From Streptomyces luteolifulvus (lineage in GTDB: Bacteria; Actinomycetota; Actinomycetes; Streptomycetales; Streptomycetaceae), in the NCBI RefSeq assembly GCF_008806595.1, contig NZ_VZRB01000042.1, positions 1 to 64,000 of the forward strand: 64,000 nucleotides of DNA. The letters are read 5' to 3'. Positions 8,482 through 17,204 of this stretch are shown one piece after another (within the stretch, counting starts at the first letter, position 1; every line of letters begins with the position of its first letter). The position numbers and the translations under genes were made by a program. The notes beneath the pieces were generated by a model. That model had not been told where the DNA came from. It ran no database searches and saw nothing but the letters and a program-made list of their open reading frames with translations.

Positions 8482-10332
8482 TCAGCCGTCGAGCCAGTCG
8501 CCTGCGACGCCCGTGGGGCGGTATCCCATGGCGTTCCAGAGGAAATGCGGGTGGGCGCAGCCGAACAGGTAGGCGAGCAGTGTGGTGTCTTCCCTCCCGG
8601 TTTCCGGGTCGTGCAGGGTGTAGAAGTACTCACATCCGACTGCGCCGGCGTCTTCCTGGACCTGACGGGCGCGCGCCGGGGACGGCGCGGCGCCGGATGC
8701 CTCCACGGCGGCTATGTAGGTGCGGCGCAAGATCTCCCATGCGGTATCGGTGTTGCCCGACCAGGGGCCGTGCAGTGCTTCGAAGGCATGGAGCTCGGCG
8801 TCGAAGAGAGGCCATGTCTCGGGGTACTGGGCTCGGCAGCGTGCGGACAGCTCGGCGGTCCGGGTGCTCAGTTCTGGTGCGGTGGGCCGCGGGGTGATGG
8901 TGAGGGTGGTGCCGTGGGTGAGGATGCCGGCGCATGCGTTGGGCTGCAGGTCGCACAGCGGGCACTCCTGGGCCGGGGGGAGGTCCTGGGTGATGCCGTC
9001 GAACCACAGGGCGTGGCGGCCCGTGAGCCCCAACCAGGCGACCGTGCTGGTCATCAGCCAGGTGTTCCACATCGGGGGATGCGCTTCGGGCATGCAGCCG
9101 TACTTGACGAGGGCGATGGCGCAGGCGGCGTAGAGGGCCTTGGTGTGGGTGGGCATCTCGGCAAGCCAGAAGTTGCTGATCTCGCCGGTGAGGGAGTCGG
9201 CCCGTACGTCGGCCATGTCGTCGATGACGCGGCACAGCAGCAGGGAGGCGAGGTGTTCTTCCTGCCAGAGTTCGGTGTCGGGTGAGACGTGCCAGAACAG
9301 GCAGTCCAGCATCTGCAGGAGAGCGTAGGTGCTCTGGCTGAGTGGGTTGGTCTGGGGGAGCATGACGCTGCCCGCCTGGTGCTGTTGGAGCCAGTACTCG
9401 TCGGCGGATCGCTTATGGGCTGCGTAGAGTCCGCAGACCAGGGCCCGTGCGCTGTTGGTGCTGAAACTCTCGGCCAGGCGGCCTTCGACGAGCTCGGTGA
9501 GGCGCGTGGTGTCGATGGTGTCGATCACGCGTTTGTACTCGTGGAAGACGAGGATGTCGTCTTCGAAGCCCTGGCGGTGGCCAAGGTCTCGTTCAAGGTC
9601 GTTCATCTGCCGGACCAAGGACCATCCACCGGTGAGGACGCTGTCGAGTTCCCGGCGGTACGGCCAGGTCTTGACGGTGAGGGGACGGCCGGCGCTCTGC
9701 CGCCAACGGTAGTCATCCAGGGTGCGTGCGGGGGGCGTGGGCAGCCGACGGCACAGAGGGCAGGCGCAGACGGTTGGTTGCTCCTCTGTCTGCTCCTCCT
9801 CGCGCGGCGGGGTGAGTGCCCGGCTCCTCCAGGCCCCTTCCAGCATCGTGCAGGTCAGTCGGCAGACCTCAATATCGGTGCTGACTTGGGGGAAGGCCGC
9901 TTCGATCATGCGCAGGCCGGCGTCGAGGTGCCTCAACCTGGCGTAGCCCTCCTCGTCGGGCGGGAGGAACGCGCGCGACGCCAGTTCGAGGGCTCCCTCC
10001 ACGTGCAGCGTGGTGCTGGATTGGGGGGATATGAGTGCGTCGAGCCGCTGTTGAGCGGCGTTCTGGCCGTTCTGGTACTGCTCCGTGCTCCCCTTGATGC
10101 GTTTCCCCATGAGGCGGGCCAGGGCGTTGCCCGCTTCCGCGGGCTGGAGCTGGGCGCTTGGCTGCGCCGGGATCAAGCTGTCGGCGGACGCCTTCGGAAC
10201 TGCACCTACGGCTCGAGTTTTCACACCGGTCTCCCTGTCAAGCTGTGGTCCTGGCAACGGAATCGATCGACCGTGTTTGTCGGCCGGCCCGCCCCTGTCG
10301 AAGCACTTCTGCTGCAGGACGAGCACCTGCAT
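8482..10332 (-). CDS. Unknown 616-residue protein with DDxxD-type motif and CPLC pairs
   Basis: The family is not recognised. Using ATG 10332 (GATGAGG just upstream) it has 616 residues, mostly helical, without signal peptide or membrane segment. Notable are VIDDMADVRADSLTGE (about 370-385), which recalls the Asp-rich metal motif of isoprenoid synthases; NDLERD about 125 residues earlier; and two cysteine clusters, CACPLC (189-194) and ECPLCD (about 456-461). In-frame upstream starts exist at 10374 and 10470, but the latter lies inside a perfect inverted repeat. A terpene-cyclase-like leader ORF precedes it. Codon use is somewhat less GC-biased than that of its neighbours, so transfer is possible. 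Confidence 0.65.
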   Translation of the reverse strand: MQVLVLQQKCFDRGGPADKHGRSIPLPGPQLDRETGVKTRAVGAVPKASADSLIPAQPSAQLQPAEAGNALARLMGKRIKGSTEQYQNGQNAAQQRLDALISPQSSTTLHVEGALELASRAFLPPDEEGYARLRHLDAGLRMIEAAFPQVSTDIEVCRLTCTMLEGAWRSRALTPPREEEQTEEQPTVCACPLCRRLPTPPARTLDDYRWRQSAGRPLTVKTWPYRRELDSVLTGGWSLVRQMNDLERDLGHRQGFEDDILVFHEYKRVIDTIDTTRLTELVEGRLAESFSTNSARALVCGLYAAHKRSADEYWLQQHQAGSVMLPQTNPLSQSTYALLQMLDCLFWHVSPDTELWQEEHLASLLLCRVIDDMADVRADSLTGEISNFWLAEMPTHTKALYAACAIALVKYGCMPEAHPPMWNTWLMTSTVAWLGLTGRHALWFDGITQDLPPAQECPLCDLQPNACAGILTHGTTLTITPRPTAPELSTRTAELSARCRAQYPETWPLFDAELHAFEALHGPWSGNTDTAWEILRRTYIAAVEASGAAPSPARARQVQEDAGAVGCEYFYTLHDPETGREDTTLLAYLFGCAHPHFLWNAMGYRPTGVAGDWLDG

Positions 10333-10339
10333 CGCCGCC

Positions 10340-10408
10340 TCATCCGTGTTGATCAGGAAGCACTCGCGGCCCATGAGAGGGCAGGTCGAACCTGACGTCC
10401 TGAGGCAT
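10340..10408 (-). CDS. 22-codon ORF resembling a sesquiterpene cyclase N-terminus
   Basis: The ORF encodes MPQDVRFDLPSHGPRVLPDQ plus two residues. GGA lies five bases before its ATG within AAAGGAAG, the best ribosome-binding site in this area. Its first ten residues are those I recall at the N-terminus of avermitilol-synthase-type cyclases, and pentalenene synthase starts similarly. The frame then stops at TGA, seven bases before ATG 10332 of the large gene and in the +1 frame relative to it. It may be a coupled leader peptide, a cyclase remnant, or the true start of a frameshifted gene. Confidence 0.4.
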   Translation of the reverse strand: MPQDVRFDLPSHGPRVLPDQHG

Positions 10409-10457
10409 GCGCTTCCTTTCGGGAGACGGACCGCAGAGTCCCCCCGGCCCTGCGAAC

Positions 10458-10478
10458 GGGCGGTCGTCACGACCGCCC
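10458..10478. promoter_or_regulatory. Perfect 21-bp inverted repeat upstream of unknown gene
   Basis: GGGCGGTCGT (10458-10467) and ACGACCGCCC (10469-10478) form a perfect dyad around one central base. It is 50 bases upstream of the 22-codon ORF on the minus strand, and contains a GTG that could otherwise be taken as a gene start. An operator is the simplest reading. Confidence 0.45.
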
Positions 10479-10581
10479 GCGCACTCGAACTGGGCTTCGC
10501 AGAACGAAAGTTGAACCGGGAAGCGGTACGAGACTGCCCAGAGCGTAAATGATCTACACCGTGGTCCGGCCGTGATCTGGG

Positions 10582-11352
10582 TTACTGCTCAAGCCTCATG
10601 AGCTGCGTATACTCGCGCGCCCCCACGTACGTGAGCGCGACCTTCGTCCCCGCGATCTCCTGTGCCGGCCCGTCGAACGGATCGCGGTCCAGGACCACCA
10701 GATCCGCCAGTGCTCCCTCCCGTACCCGGCCGGTGTCGTCGAGATGGTTCACATGGGCCGAGCCCGCCGTGTAGGCGCAGATCGCCTCGGCGAGTCCGAT
10801 TCTTACGGCGGGCAGGAACACCGGCGTGTCGCCGTCCGGTGTCATACGGTCGACCGCCACATGGATGCCCTGGAGCTGATCGGGGCTGCTGACCGGCCAG
10901 TCGCTGCCCGCGGCGAGCGTGGCCCCGGAGCGCAGCAGCGCCCCGAACGGGTACTGCCACGCCGCCCGTTCGGCGCCCAGGAAGGGGATCGTCAGCTCGT
11001 CCATCTGCGGTTCGTGCGCGGCCCACAGCGGCTGGATGTTCGCGATGGCACCCAACTGCGCGAAGCGTGGCACGTCGTCGGGGTGCACGACCTGAAGATG
11101 CGCCAGATGCGGCCGGGTGTCGCTGGGCCCGTTCGCGGTGCGCGCGGCCTCGACGGCGTCCAGGGCGTCGCGTACGGCACGGTCGCCCAGCGCGTGGAAA
11201 TCGCACTGGAAGCCGAACGCGTCCAACTCGGCCACGTATCGGGGAAGATGGTCCGCGTCGATGAAGCTGGTGCCGCGGTTGGCGGTGGCGCAGCCGCACC
11301 CGTCGAGGTGGGGGTCGAGGAGCGCGGCCGTGCCCGTCTCCGCCACTCCCCG
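10582..11352 (-). pseudogene. Amidohydrolase (YtcJ-like), C-terminal half only
   Basis: About 255 codons matching the second half of YtcJ-type amidohydrolases, which are usually about 540 residues. Retained are the TAALLDP segment, HALGDRAVRDALDAVE, QPLWAAHEPQMDE, SDWPVSSPDQLQGI with its metal-site aspartate, and the C-terminal GALADLVVLDRDPF. The N-terminal half with the HxH metal ligands is missing, so it cannot be active. Homology stops near 11350, where a TetR-like C-terminal fragment begins on the other strand. Confidence 0.75.
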
Positions 11353-11545
11353 GGCCGCCCGGGAGACGGAGACCGCGGTGTGGCGGGCGACCTACGCCCG
11401 GCTGCCCGCCGGCACCCACCCGCACATCGCAGCGACGGCCCGCCATCTGGTCGCCGACATGCGGCACAGCTCCTACCCGGCGGCCCTGGAGCTGCTGCTG
11501 AGCGCCGCGGCGGCACGGCTGGCGGAGATCCGGGCACAGGACTGA
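11351..11545 (+). pseudogene. TetR-like regulator, C-terminal remnant
   Basis: About 62 codons, ending LLLSAAAARLAEIRAQD, which look like the C-terminal helices of a TetR-family ligand domain (ARLPAGTHPHIAATARHLVA). There is no helix-turn-helix and no start site, since the reading frame to the left belongs to the opposite-strand amidohydrolase. The simplest history is a deletion removing the 5' ends of two divergent genes together with their shared promoter. Confidence 0.5.
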
Positions 11546-11632
11546 CCGCCGACTGAAACGGCGCGGCCGGGATATCCGACAGACACAGGGCGCGGTGCAC
11601 GAACGCCCGCGCACCGGACCATCGGAGGAGAC

Positions 11633-12025
11633 ATGGCACTGGTGAAAGCGGGGGTCGTCGTGCTCGACTGCGCCGAACCCGAGAGGCTCGCGGTGTTCTA
11701 CAAGGAGCTGCTGGAGGCCGAGGAGACGGACGCGACCGCCAACCGCGTGGAGATCAGGGGCGCCGACGGGACGCGGCTGGCGTTCCGCCGTGATGTGAAC
11801 GCCACGCCGCCCAGCTGGCCGCGTCCCGAGAACGCCCTCCAGGCCCATCTGGACTTCGTGGTGGAGGATCTGGACGAGGCGGAGCGCAGGGTGGTCGGGC
11901 TCGGCGGGCGTCCACTGGCGACGAAGGACGCCCCCGGCCCCTTCGAGGAGCGCTGCTACTCCGACCCGGCGGGCCACTCCTTCACCCTGCGCCTCGTCCC
12001 GTCGACCGCACCCAAGCAGGGCTGA
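11633..12025 (+). CDS. VOC (glyoxalase/bleomycin-resistance fold) protein
   Basis: A 130-residue two-module VOC protein (VVVLDCAEPERLAVFYKELL at the start; HLDFVVEDLDEAERRV in the second module). GGAGGAG precedes the ATG. Members bind a metal and act as dioxygenases, lyases or drug-binding proteins; the class cannot be told from sequence alone. Its stop is one base from the stop of the convergent DUF4235 gene. Confidence 0.85.
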   Translation: MALVKAGVVVLDCAEPERLAVFYKELLEAEETDATANRVEIRGADGTRLAFRRDVNATPPSWPRPENALQAHLDFVVEDLDEAERRVVGLGGRPLATKDAPGPFEERCYSDPAGHSFTLRLVPSTAPKQG

Positions 12026-12026
12026 G

Positions 12027-12323
12027 TCAGTCCCGGCCGCCCTTCTCCGAGCTCGGCCAGACACCCGTGGAGCGCTCGATGGCCTTCGCGCCCGTACGGT
12101 CCGCCGCGCTGCGCATCACGGCGAAGATGGCGCCCTGGACCGCTGCGGCCAGCAGGATCTCGGCCCAGCCGCGGTCCTTGTCCAGCGCGTCGGGAGCGTC
12201 GTCCTCGTGTCGGATCGCCTTCCACGTCTTGCGGAAGGCGAGTCCCGCCAGGGCTCCGCTCGTCCAGCCGAGGACGAACCCGAGCGGCTTGTAAGCGAGG
12301 GGGAGTTTCTTCTTCTTGGCCAC
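12027..12323 (-). CDS. DUF4235 membrane protein
   Basis: A 98-residue protein with the DUF4235 layout: a basic start (MAKKKK), a glycine-rich hydrophobic segment (PLGFVLGWTSGALAGLAF), and a second segment (EILLAAAVQGAIFAVM). Common as a small stand-alone gene in actinomycetes and of unknown function. Probably membrane-associated. Confidence 0.85.
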   Translation of the reverse strand: MAKKKKLPLAYKPLGFVLGWTSGALAGLAFRKTWKAIRHEDDAPDALDKDRGWAEILLAAAVQGAIFAVMRSAADRTGAKAIERSTGVWPSSEKGGRD

Positions 12324-12356
12324 GTGAGTCTCCTTGTGCTGTGTGCGTCACCGGGG

Positions 12357-13376
12357 TCAGGGCCTGCCCTGCGGCCGTACCTCCTCCTCGGCGCGGACCG
12401 GCCCCGGCGGCGTCCCGTCGCCGAACGGGCGGCCGCCCAGCAGCTGACGGTGATGCGGTGTCAGCCAGCCGGACGGGTCCGGCCCGAGGGGCACGATGCC
12501 GGTCGGGTTGATGCCGGTGTGCACCTGGTAGTAGTGCCGCTTGATGTGGTCGAAGTCGACGGTGTCACCGAAGCCGGGCGTCTGGAAGAGATCGCGGGCA
12601 TACGCCCACAGCACCTCGTTCTCCGTCAGTTTCCAGCGGTTGCACTTGAAGTGGCCGTGGTAGACGGCGTCGAAGCGGACCAGCGTGGTGAACAGCCGGA
12701 TGTCCGCCTCGGTGATCGTGTCCCCGACGAGGTAGCGCTGCCGGGCCAGCCGCGGTGTCAGCAGATCGAGCCGCTGGAAGACGCCCGCGCACGCGGCCTC
12801 GTACTCCTCCTGGTCCGTGGCGAAGCCCGCCCGGTACACGCCGTTGTTGACGTCCTCGTAGACGTCCTCCATCACCTCGTCGATCTCGTCGCGCAGCGCC
12901 CGCGGATACAGGTCGGGCGCCCCCTGACGGTGCAGGGCCGTCCATTCGGTGGCCAGGTCGAGGGTGATCTGCTGGAAGTCGTTGGTGACCAGCTTCCCGC
13001 TGGGGACGTCCACGATCGCGGGCACGCTCACCCCGCCCGGGTAGTCGGTCTCCCGCCGGTCGTAGGCCTCGCTGAGGAAACGGATGCCGAGGACCGGGTC
13101 GCGGCCGTCCGCATCGAGGGTGAAGCGCCAGCTGCGGTCGTCCTGGATCGGGTCGGCGACGGCGAGGGACAGGGCGTTTTCCAGCCCGAGGAGCCGCCGG
13201 GACACCAGCGCCCGGCTCGCCCACGGGCAGGCACGGCTGACCACCAGACGGTAGCGGCCGGCCTCCACCGGCCATCCGTCCCGGCCGTCCGCGGTGATCC
13301 GGTCCGTGAAGTGGCTCTTGGACCGCGTGAACGTTTTCCTGCCGTACCCGCGGTTGCCGACGTCGCCGCCGCTCAT
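12357..13376 (-). CDS. Xi-class GST-like (glutathionyl-hydroquinone reductase family)
   Basis: A 339-residue protein with the CPWA active-site motif at about residue 50 and the long C-terminal helical domain of the ECM4/YqjG family, near full length. Family members reduce glutathionyl-hydroquinones. Streptomyces use mycothiol rather than glutathione, so the natural thiol partner here is probably not glutathione; this is inference. It lies upstream of the DUF4235 gene on the same strand with a 33-base gap. Confidence 0.85.
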   Translation of the reverse strand: MSGGDVGNRGYGRKTFTRSKSHFTDRITADGRDGWPVEAGRYRLVVSRACPWASRALVSRRLLGLENALSLAVADPIQDDRSWRFTLDADGRDPVLGIRFLSEAYDRRETDYPGGVSVPAIVDVPSGKLVTNDFQQITLDLATEWTALHRQGAPDLYPRALRDEIDEVMEDVYEDVNNGVYRAGFATDQEEYEAACAGVFQRLDLLTPRLARQRYLVGDTITEADIRLFTTLVRFDAVYHGHFKCNRWKLTENEVLWAYARDLFQTPGFGDTVDFDHIKRHYYQVHTGINPTGIVPLGPDPSGWLTPHHRQLLGGRPFGDGTPPGPVRAEEEVRPQGRP

Positions 13377-13495
13377 GGTTCCTCCCTGTGCTCATGGGTA
13401 CCGAAGCCCTGGGCTCATGGGCCCCTGAAGACCGCGTTCCCCGAAATCCGCGGACGGCACGGTGTGAGAAACGGGGACCGGGGCAGTCGGCGTAA

Positions 13496-14464
13496 GTGAG
13501 TGGCACAGGTACGGATCGGACGGCAGACCGGAAGACCCGCGTCACGGTGCTGGTGGCGCTTCTGGCCAACCTGGTGATCGCGGTCGCCAAGGTGATCGGG
13601 GGCCTGATCGCGGGATCGCCCGCGCTGCTGTCGGAGGCGGCGCACTCCGTGGCCGACAGCCTGAACGAAATCTTCCTTCTCGCGGCCCTGCGCCGAAGCC
13701 GCCGCCCCGCCGACGAGCGGCATCCCTTCGGCTACGGCAAGGAACGGTTCTTCTGGTCGTTCCTCGCCGCCGTCGGGATCTTCGTGATGGGCGGCTGCTT
13801 CTCCTTCTTCCAGGGCTTCGAGGCCCTCAGGAACGGCGCCGAGGAGAAGTTCAGCGGCTATGCGGCGGGTCTGATCGTGCTCGCCGTCGCCTTGGTGGCC
13901 GAGGGGGTCTCGCTGCTGCGGGCCATGCACCAGGTGCACCGGCAGGGCGGCACGGGAAATGTGCATGACCCGGCCCTGCGCACCGTAGTCGCCGAGGACG
14001 GCACGGCGGTCCTCGGCGTGAGCCTCGCCATGGTCGGCATGGCGCTGCACATGGCGACCGGGCAGGTGGTCTGGGAGGCCTCCGCCTCGCTGGCCATCGG
14101 CGGGCTGCTCGTGTTCGTGGCCTGCCGGCTGGGCCGCGACGCCCGCGACCAGCTGATCGGGGAGGCCATGGACCCGCGGACCACCGCGAGGATCCGCTCC
14201 CTGCTGGCGGCACAGCCCGAGATCGACAGCGTGGAGGCGCTGTACACGATGCGGACGGGGCTCGACTCGAGCCTGGTCGCCGCCAGGGTCGACCTGGTGC
14301 CCGGCCTGGACAGCGAGGAGGTCGAGGAGGTCGCCGTCCGCATCAAGAGGTCCGTCGCCCGTACGGTGCCCGAGGCGGGCGAGATCTTCCTCGATGTGAC
14401 CGACCGCCCCGCGATGGAGGCGCGAGGGAGCCCCGCCGCGACGGGGGAGCGCGGCGGGGCCTGA
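13496..14464 (+). CDS. Cation diffusion facilitator (CDF) efflux transporter
   Basis: A 322-residue CDF family protein with six hydrophobic segments. TM2 carries SEAAHSVADSLNE, matching the HxxxD metal site, and the DERHPFGYGKERF loop is characteristic. The cytosolic C-terminal domain from about 215 is present. Expected to export Zn2+, Fe2+ or Mn2+ by proton antiport. The GTG at 13496 is used. TGAGGCA at the stop (14462-14468) pairs with 14494-14500, a weak terminator candidate. Confidence 0.87.
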   Translation: MSGTGTDRTADRKTRVTVLVALLANLVIAVAKVIGGLIAGSPALLSEAAHSVADSLNEIFLLAALRRSRRPADERHPFGYGKERFFWSFLAAVGIFVMGGCFSFFQGFEALRNGAEEKFSGYAAGLIVLAVALVAEGVSLLRAMHQVHRQGGTGNVHDPALRTVVAEDGTAVLGVSLAMVGMALHMATGQVVWEASASLAIGGLLVFVACRLGRDARDQLIGEAMDPRTTARIRSLLAAQPEIDSVEALYTMRTGLDSSLVAARVDLVPGLDSEEVEEVAVRIKRSVARTVPEAGEIFLDVTDRPAMEARGSPAATGERGGA

Positions 14465-14525
14465 GGCACGCGTTCCCGGCGGTCACCGGTTCATGCCTCA
14501 CCGGACCAAGATTTTTCCGGCCGGG

Positions 14526-14999
14526 TCAGCTGCCTTCGGCGGGCTCCAGGACGAAGAGGGGGATCTCCCGCTCCGTCTTCTTCTGGTACTCGGCGTACGG
14601 CGGGTACGCCCGCACGGCCCGCTCCCACCACTCGGCCTTCTCCGCACCGGTGACCTCACGGGCCGTCATGTCCTGCTTGGAGGGTCCGTCCTGCAGCTCC
14701 ACCTGGGGATGTGCCTTGACGTTGTGGTACCACACCGGGTTGCTGGGCGCCCCGCCCAGCGACGCGACCGCCGCATAGCGCCCCTCGTGCTCCACCCGCA
14801 TCAGCGGAGTCTTGCGGATCTTGCCGCTCCTGACTCCGCGGGTGGTCAGCACGATGACGGGCAGACCGTAGCCCGGCAGGGTCGTTCCCTTCGTGCCGCC
14901 GGAGCTCTCGTACAACTCGACGTGCTCACGCACCCACTGTGTCGGACTGGGTTCGTACTGGCCCTCAAGAGGCATGGCTTCCGTCCCGTCGTCGGTCAC
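14526..14999 (-). CDS. Deazaflavin (F420)-dependent nitroreductase family (Ddn-like)
   Basis: A 157-residue single-domain split-barrel protein. It has the family blocks LTTRGVRSGKIRKTPLMRVE and YAAVASLGGAPSNPVWYHN, as in mycobacterial Ddn. Such enzymes use reduced F420 to reduce quinones or nitro compounds. Convergent with the CDF gene. Confidence 0.85.
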   Translation of the reverse strand: MTDDGTEAMPLEGQYEPSPTQWVREHVELYESSGGTKGTTLPGYGLPVIVLTTRGVRSGKIRKTPLMRVEHEGRYAAVASLGGAPSNPVWYHNVKAHPQVELQDGPSKQDMTAREVTGAEKAEWWERAVRAYPPYAEYQKKTEREIPLFVLEPAEGS

Positions 15000-15062
15000 G
15001 GCTGATTTGCACCGGGGTCAACACCGTTGCGCCCAGGATTCATCCGTACCGCGCAGGGATGG

Positions 15063-15695
15063 TCACGCGGGCCCCGTCAGCATCTGTACGGCCAGCGCCG
15101 TGATCACCCCGCTCGACGCCAACGCCGTCCACAGCCGCCCCCGATGACCCGTCAGGGCCCGGCCCAGCAGGGCGCCGCCCCCGGCGAGCAGCAGCTGCCA
15201 GCTCGCGGACGCGGCAAAGGCCGCCAGGACGAACACCCCCTGTTCCAGGGGCCGTACGGTGTCCTCGGCGCGCGTGCCGAGCACCAGGGCCGCGAAGTAG
15301 ACGACCGTGGTGGGGTTGAGCAGGGTGATCCCGAGCAGGGACACAAAGGCCCGTGCGGGGCCCGGGGGAGGCGGGTCGGCCCGGGTGGTGAGCCGGTGGC
15401 CGCGGTACTGGCGTACGGCGGTGACGGCGCCCCGGGCCGCCAGCGCGAGCAGCACCAGGGCGGAGGCCCAGCGCAGCGGCACCAGCGCGGGCCGCAGTGC
15501 TTGGGCGAGGACGGAGCCGCCGAGCGTGGCCACGAGGGCGTAGAGCCCGTCGGCGGTCGCCACGCCGAGTGCCGCGCAGATGCCGGTGCGCAGGGAGGTC
15601 CGGGCGGTGAGGGAGACGAGGTAGGCCGCGACCGCGCCGACGGGCACGGCGATGCCGTAGCCCGCGAGCAGCCCCGCGACGAGCGCGGCGGTCAC
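15063..15695 (-). CDS. LysE-family exporter
   Basis: About 210 residues with six hydrophobic segments. The N-terminal GYGIAVPVGAVAAYLV and GITLLNPTTVVYFAAL segments match LysE/RhtB amino-acid exporters. The GTG at 15695 is the most upstream start that keeps the family length; the frame is open further upstream, but that sequence is Arg/Pro-rich and not family-like. The ribosome-binding site is poor, so the start is uncertain. Confidence 0.75.
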   Translation of the reverse strand: MTAALVAGLLAGYGIAVPVGAVAAYLVSLTARTSLRTGICAALGVATADGLYALVATLGGSVLAQALRPALVPLRWASALVLLALAARGAVTAVRQYRGHRLTTRADPPPPGPARAFVSLLGITLLNPTTVVYFAALVLGTRAEDTVRPLEQGVFVLAAFAASASWQLLLAGGGALLGRALTGHRGRLWTALASSGVITALAVQMLTGPA

Positions 15696-15993
15696 GACCG
15701 CGCGGACATCGGCCCCCGCGATCGGCCGGACCGCTGCTGACCTCGCACCCGACGAACGGCGGTGGCGGTCGGAGTCAGCAGGATCAGGGTGGTAGCCATG
15801 GCCTGATCCTGCGGCCGGCGGCCGGGCGACGACAACCGGTTTTCCGCGGCTCCGAGCAGGCGGTACGGCCGTCGCTCTCCGGCCAGATTCCCCGGTTCGC
15901 CGATCTGGCCGAACATGACGTCGCCGTATAGGTGCCCGGGGCATCTAATGAGGACCGGCACGACGCACTCATCGTTCTCCTGCGAGGTCTTCC

Positions 15994-17193
15994 ATGACGG
16001 AAACGGAACCCGTCGCCTTCCCCCAGGACCGGACCTGCCCCTACCACCCGCCCCCCGCCTACGACCCGCTGCGGGCCGCCCGCCCGCTGACCCGGATCAC
16101 GCTCTACGACGGCCGTCCGGCCTGGCTGGTCAGCGGACACGCCGTCGCCCGCGAGCTCCTGGCCGACCAGCGCCTGTCCACCGACCGCACCCGCGCCGGC
16201 TTCCCGACGCCCACCGAACGCTTCGCCGCGGTGAGCAACCGGACGGTCGCGCTGCTCGGCGTCGACGACCCCCGGCACCGTGTCCAGCGCCGGATGATGA
16301 TCCCCGCCTTCACCCTCAAACGTGCCACCGAGCTGCGTCCCGAGATCCTGCGGATCGTGAACGAGCAGATCGACGCGATGATCGCGCACGGCCCGCCCGC
16401 GGACCTGGTGACCGCCTTCGCGCTGCCCGTGCCCTCGATGGTGATCTGCGCGTTGCTCGGCGTTCCCTACGCCGACCACGACTTCTTCGAGGGGCAGACA
16501 CGGCGGCTGCTGCGCGGCCCGACGGCCGCCGACACACGGGACGCACGCGACCGACTGGACGCCTACTTCGAGGAGTTGATCGACCGCAAGCAGAAACAGC
16601 CGGAACCCGGTGGCGGCCTGCTGGACGAACTCGTCCACCAGCAGCTGCGCGAGGGCGAACTCGGCCGTGAGGAGCTGATCGCCCTGGCGACCATCCTGCT
16701 GGTCGCGGGGCACGAGACGACCGCCAACATGATCTCCCTCGGCACCTACACCCTGCTCCAGCACCCCGGGCGGCTGGCCGAGTTGCGCCGCGATCCCGCC
16801 TTGCTGCCCGCCGCGGTGGAGGAGCTGATGCGGCTGCTGTCGATCGCGGACGGGCTGCTGCGGATGGCCACCGAGGACATCGAAGTGGCCGGGGCGACGA
16901 TCCGGGCCGGCGACGGAGTGGTCTTCGCGACCTCGGTGATCAACCGGGACGAGGACGCCTACCCCGAACCGGACACCCTGGACTGGCACCGGTCGGCCCG
17001 CCACCATGTGGCGTTCGGCTTCGGCATCCACCAGTGCCTCGGCCAGAACCTGGCCCGGGCCGAGCTGGAGATCGCCCTGAGCACCCTCTTCGACCGGCTG
17101 CCCACGCTCCGCCTCGCCGCCCCGGCCGACGAGATCCCGTTCAAGCCCGGCGACACGATCCAGGGGATGCTGGAACTCCCCGTGACCTGGTGA
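15994..17193 (+). CDS. Cytochrome P450, CYP105-like
   Basis: A 399-residue class I P450 with intact motifs: I-helix AGHETT (238-243), ELMR ExxR motif (277-280), haem loop FGFGIHQCLG with Cys348. The N-terminus (FPQDRTCPYHPP) is typical of CYP105 proteins, which hydroxylate antibiotics or xenobiotics. A [3Fe-4S] ferredoxin gene follows 12 bases after the stop and is the likely electron donor. Substrate unknown. Confidence 0.88.
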   Translation: MTETEPVAFPQDRTCPYHPPPAYDPLRAARPLTRITLYDGRPAWLVSGHAVARELLADQRLSTDRTRAGFPTPTERFAAVSNRTVALLGVDDPRHRVQRRMMIPAFTLKRATELRPEILRIVNEQIDAMIAHGPPADLVTAFALPVPSMVICALLGVPYADHDFFEGQTRRLLRGPTAADTRDARDRLDAYFEELIDRKQKQPEPGGGLLDELVHQQLREGELGREELIALATILLVAGHETTANMISLGTYTLLQHPGRLAELRRDPALLPAAVEELMRLLSIADGLLRMATEDIEVAGATIRAGDGVVFATSVINRDEDAYPEPDTLDWHRSARHHVAFGFGIHQCLGQNLARAELEIALSTLFDRLPTLRLAAPADEIPFKPGDTIQGMLELPVTW

Positions 17194-17204
17194 GAGGCCC
17201 GGCC

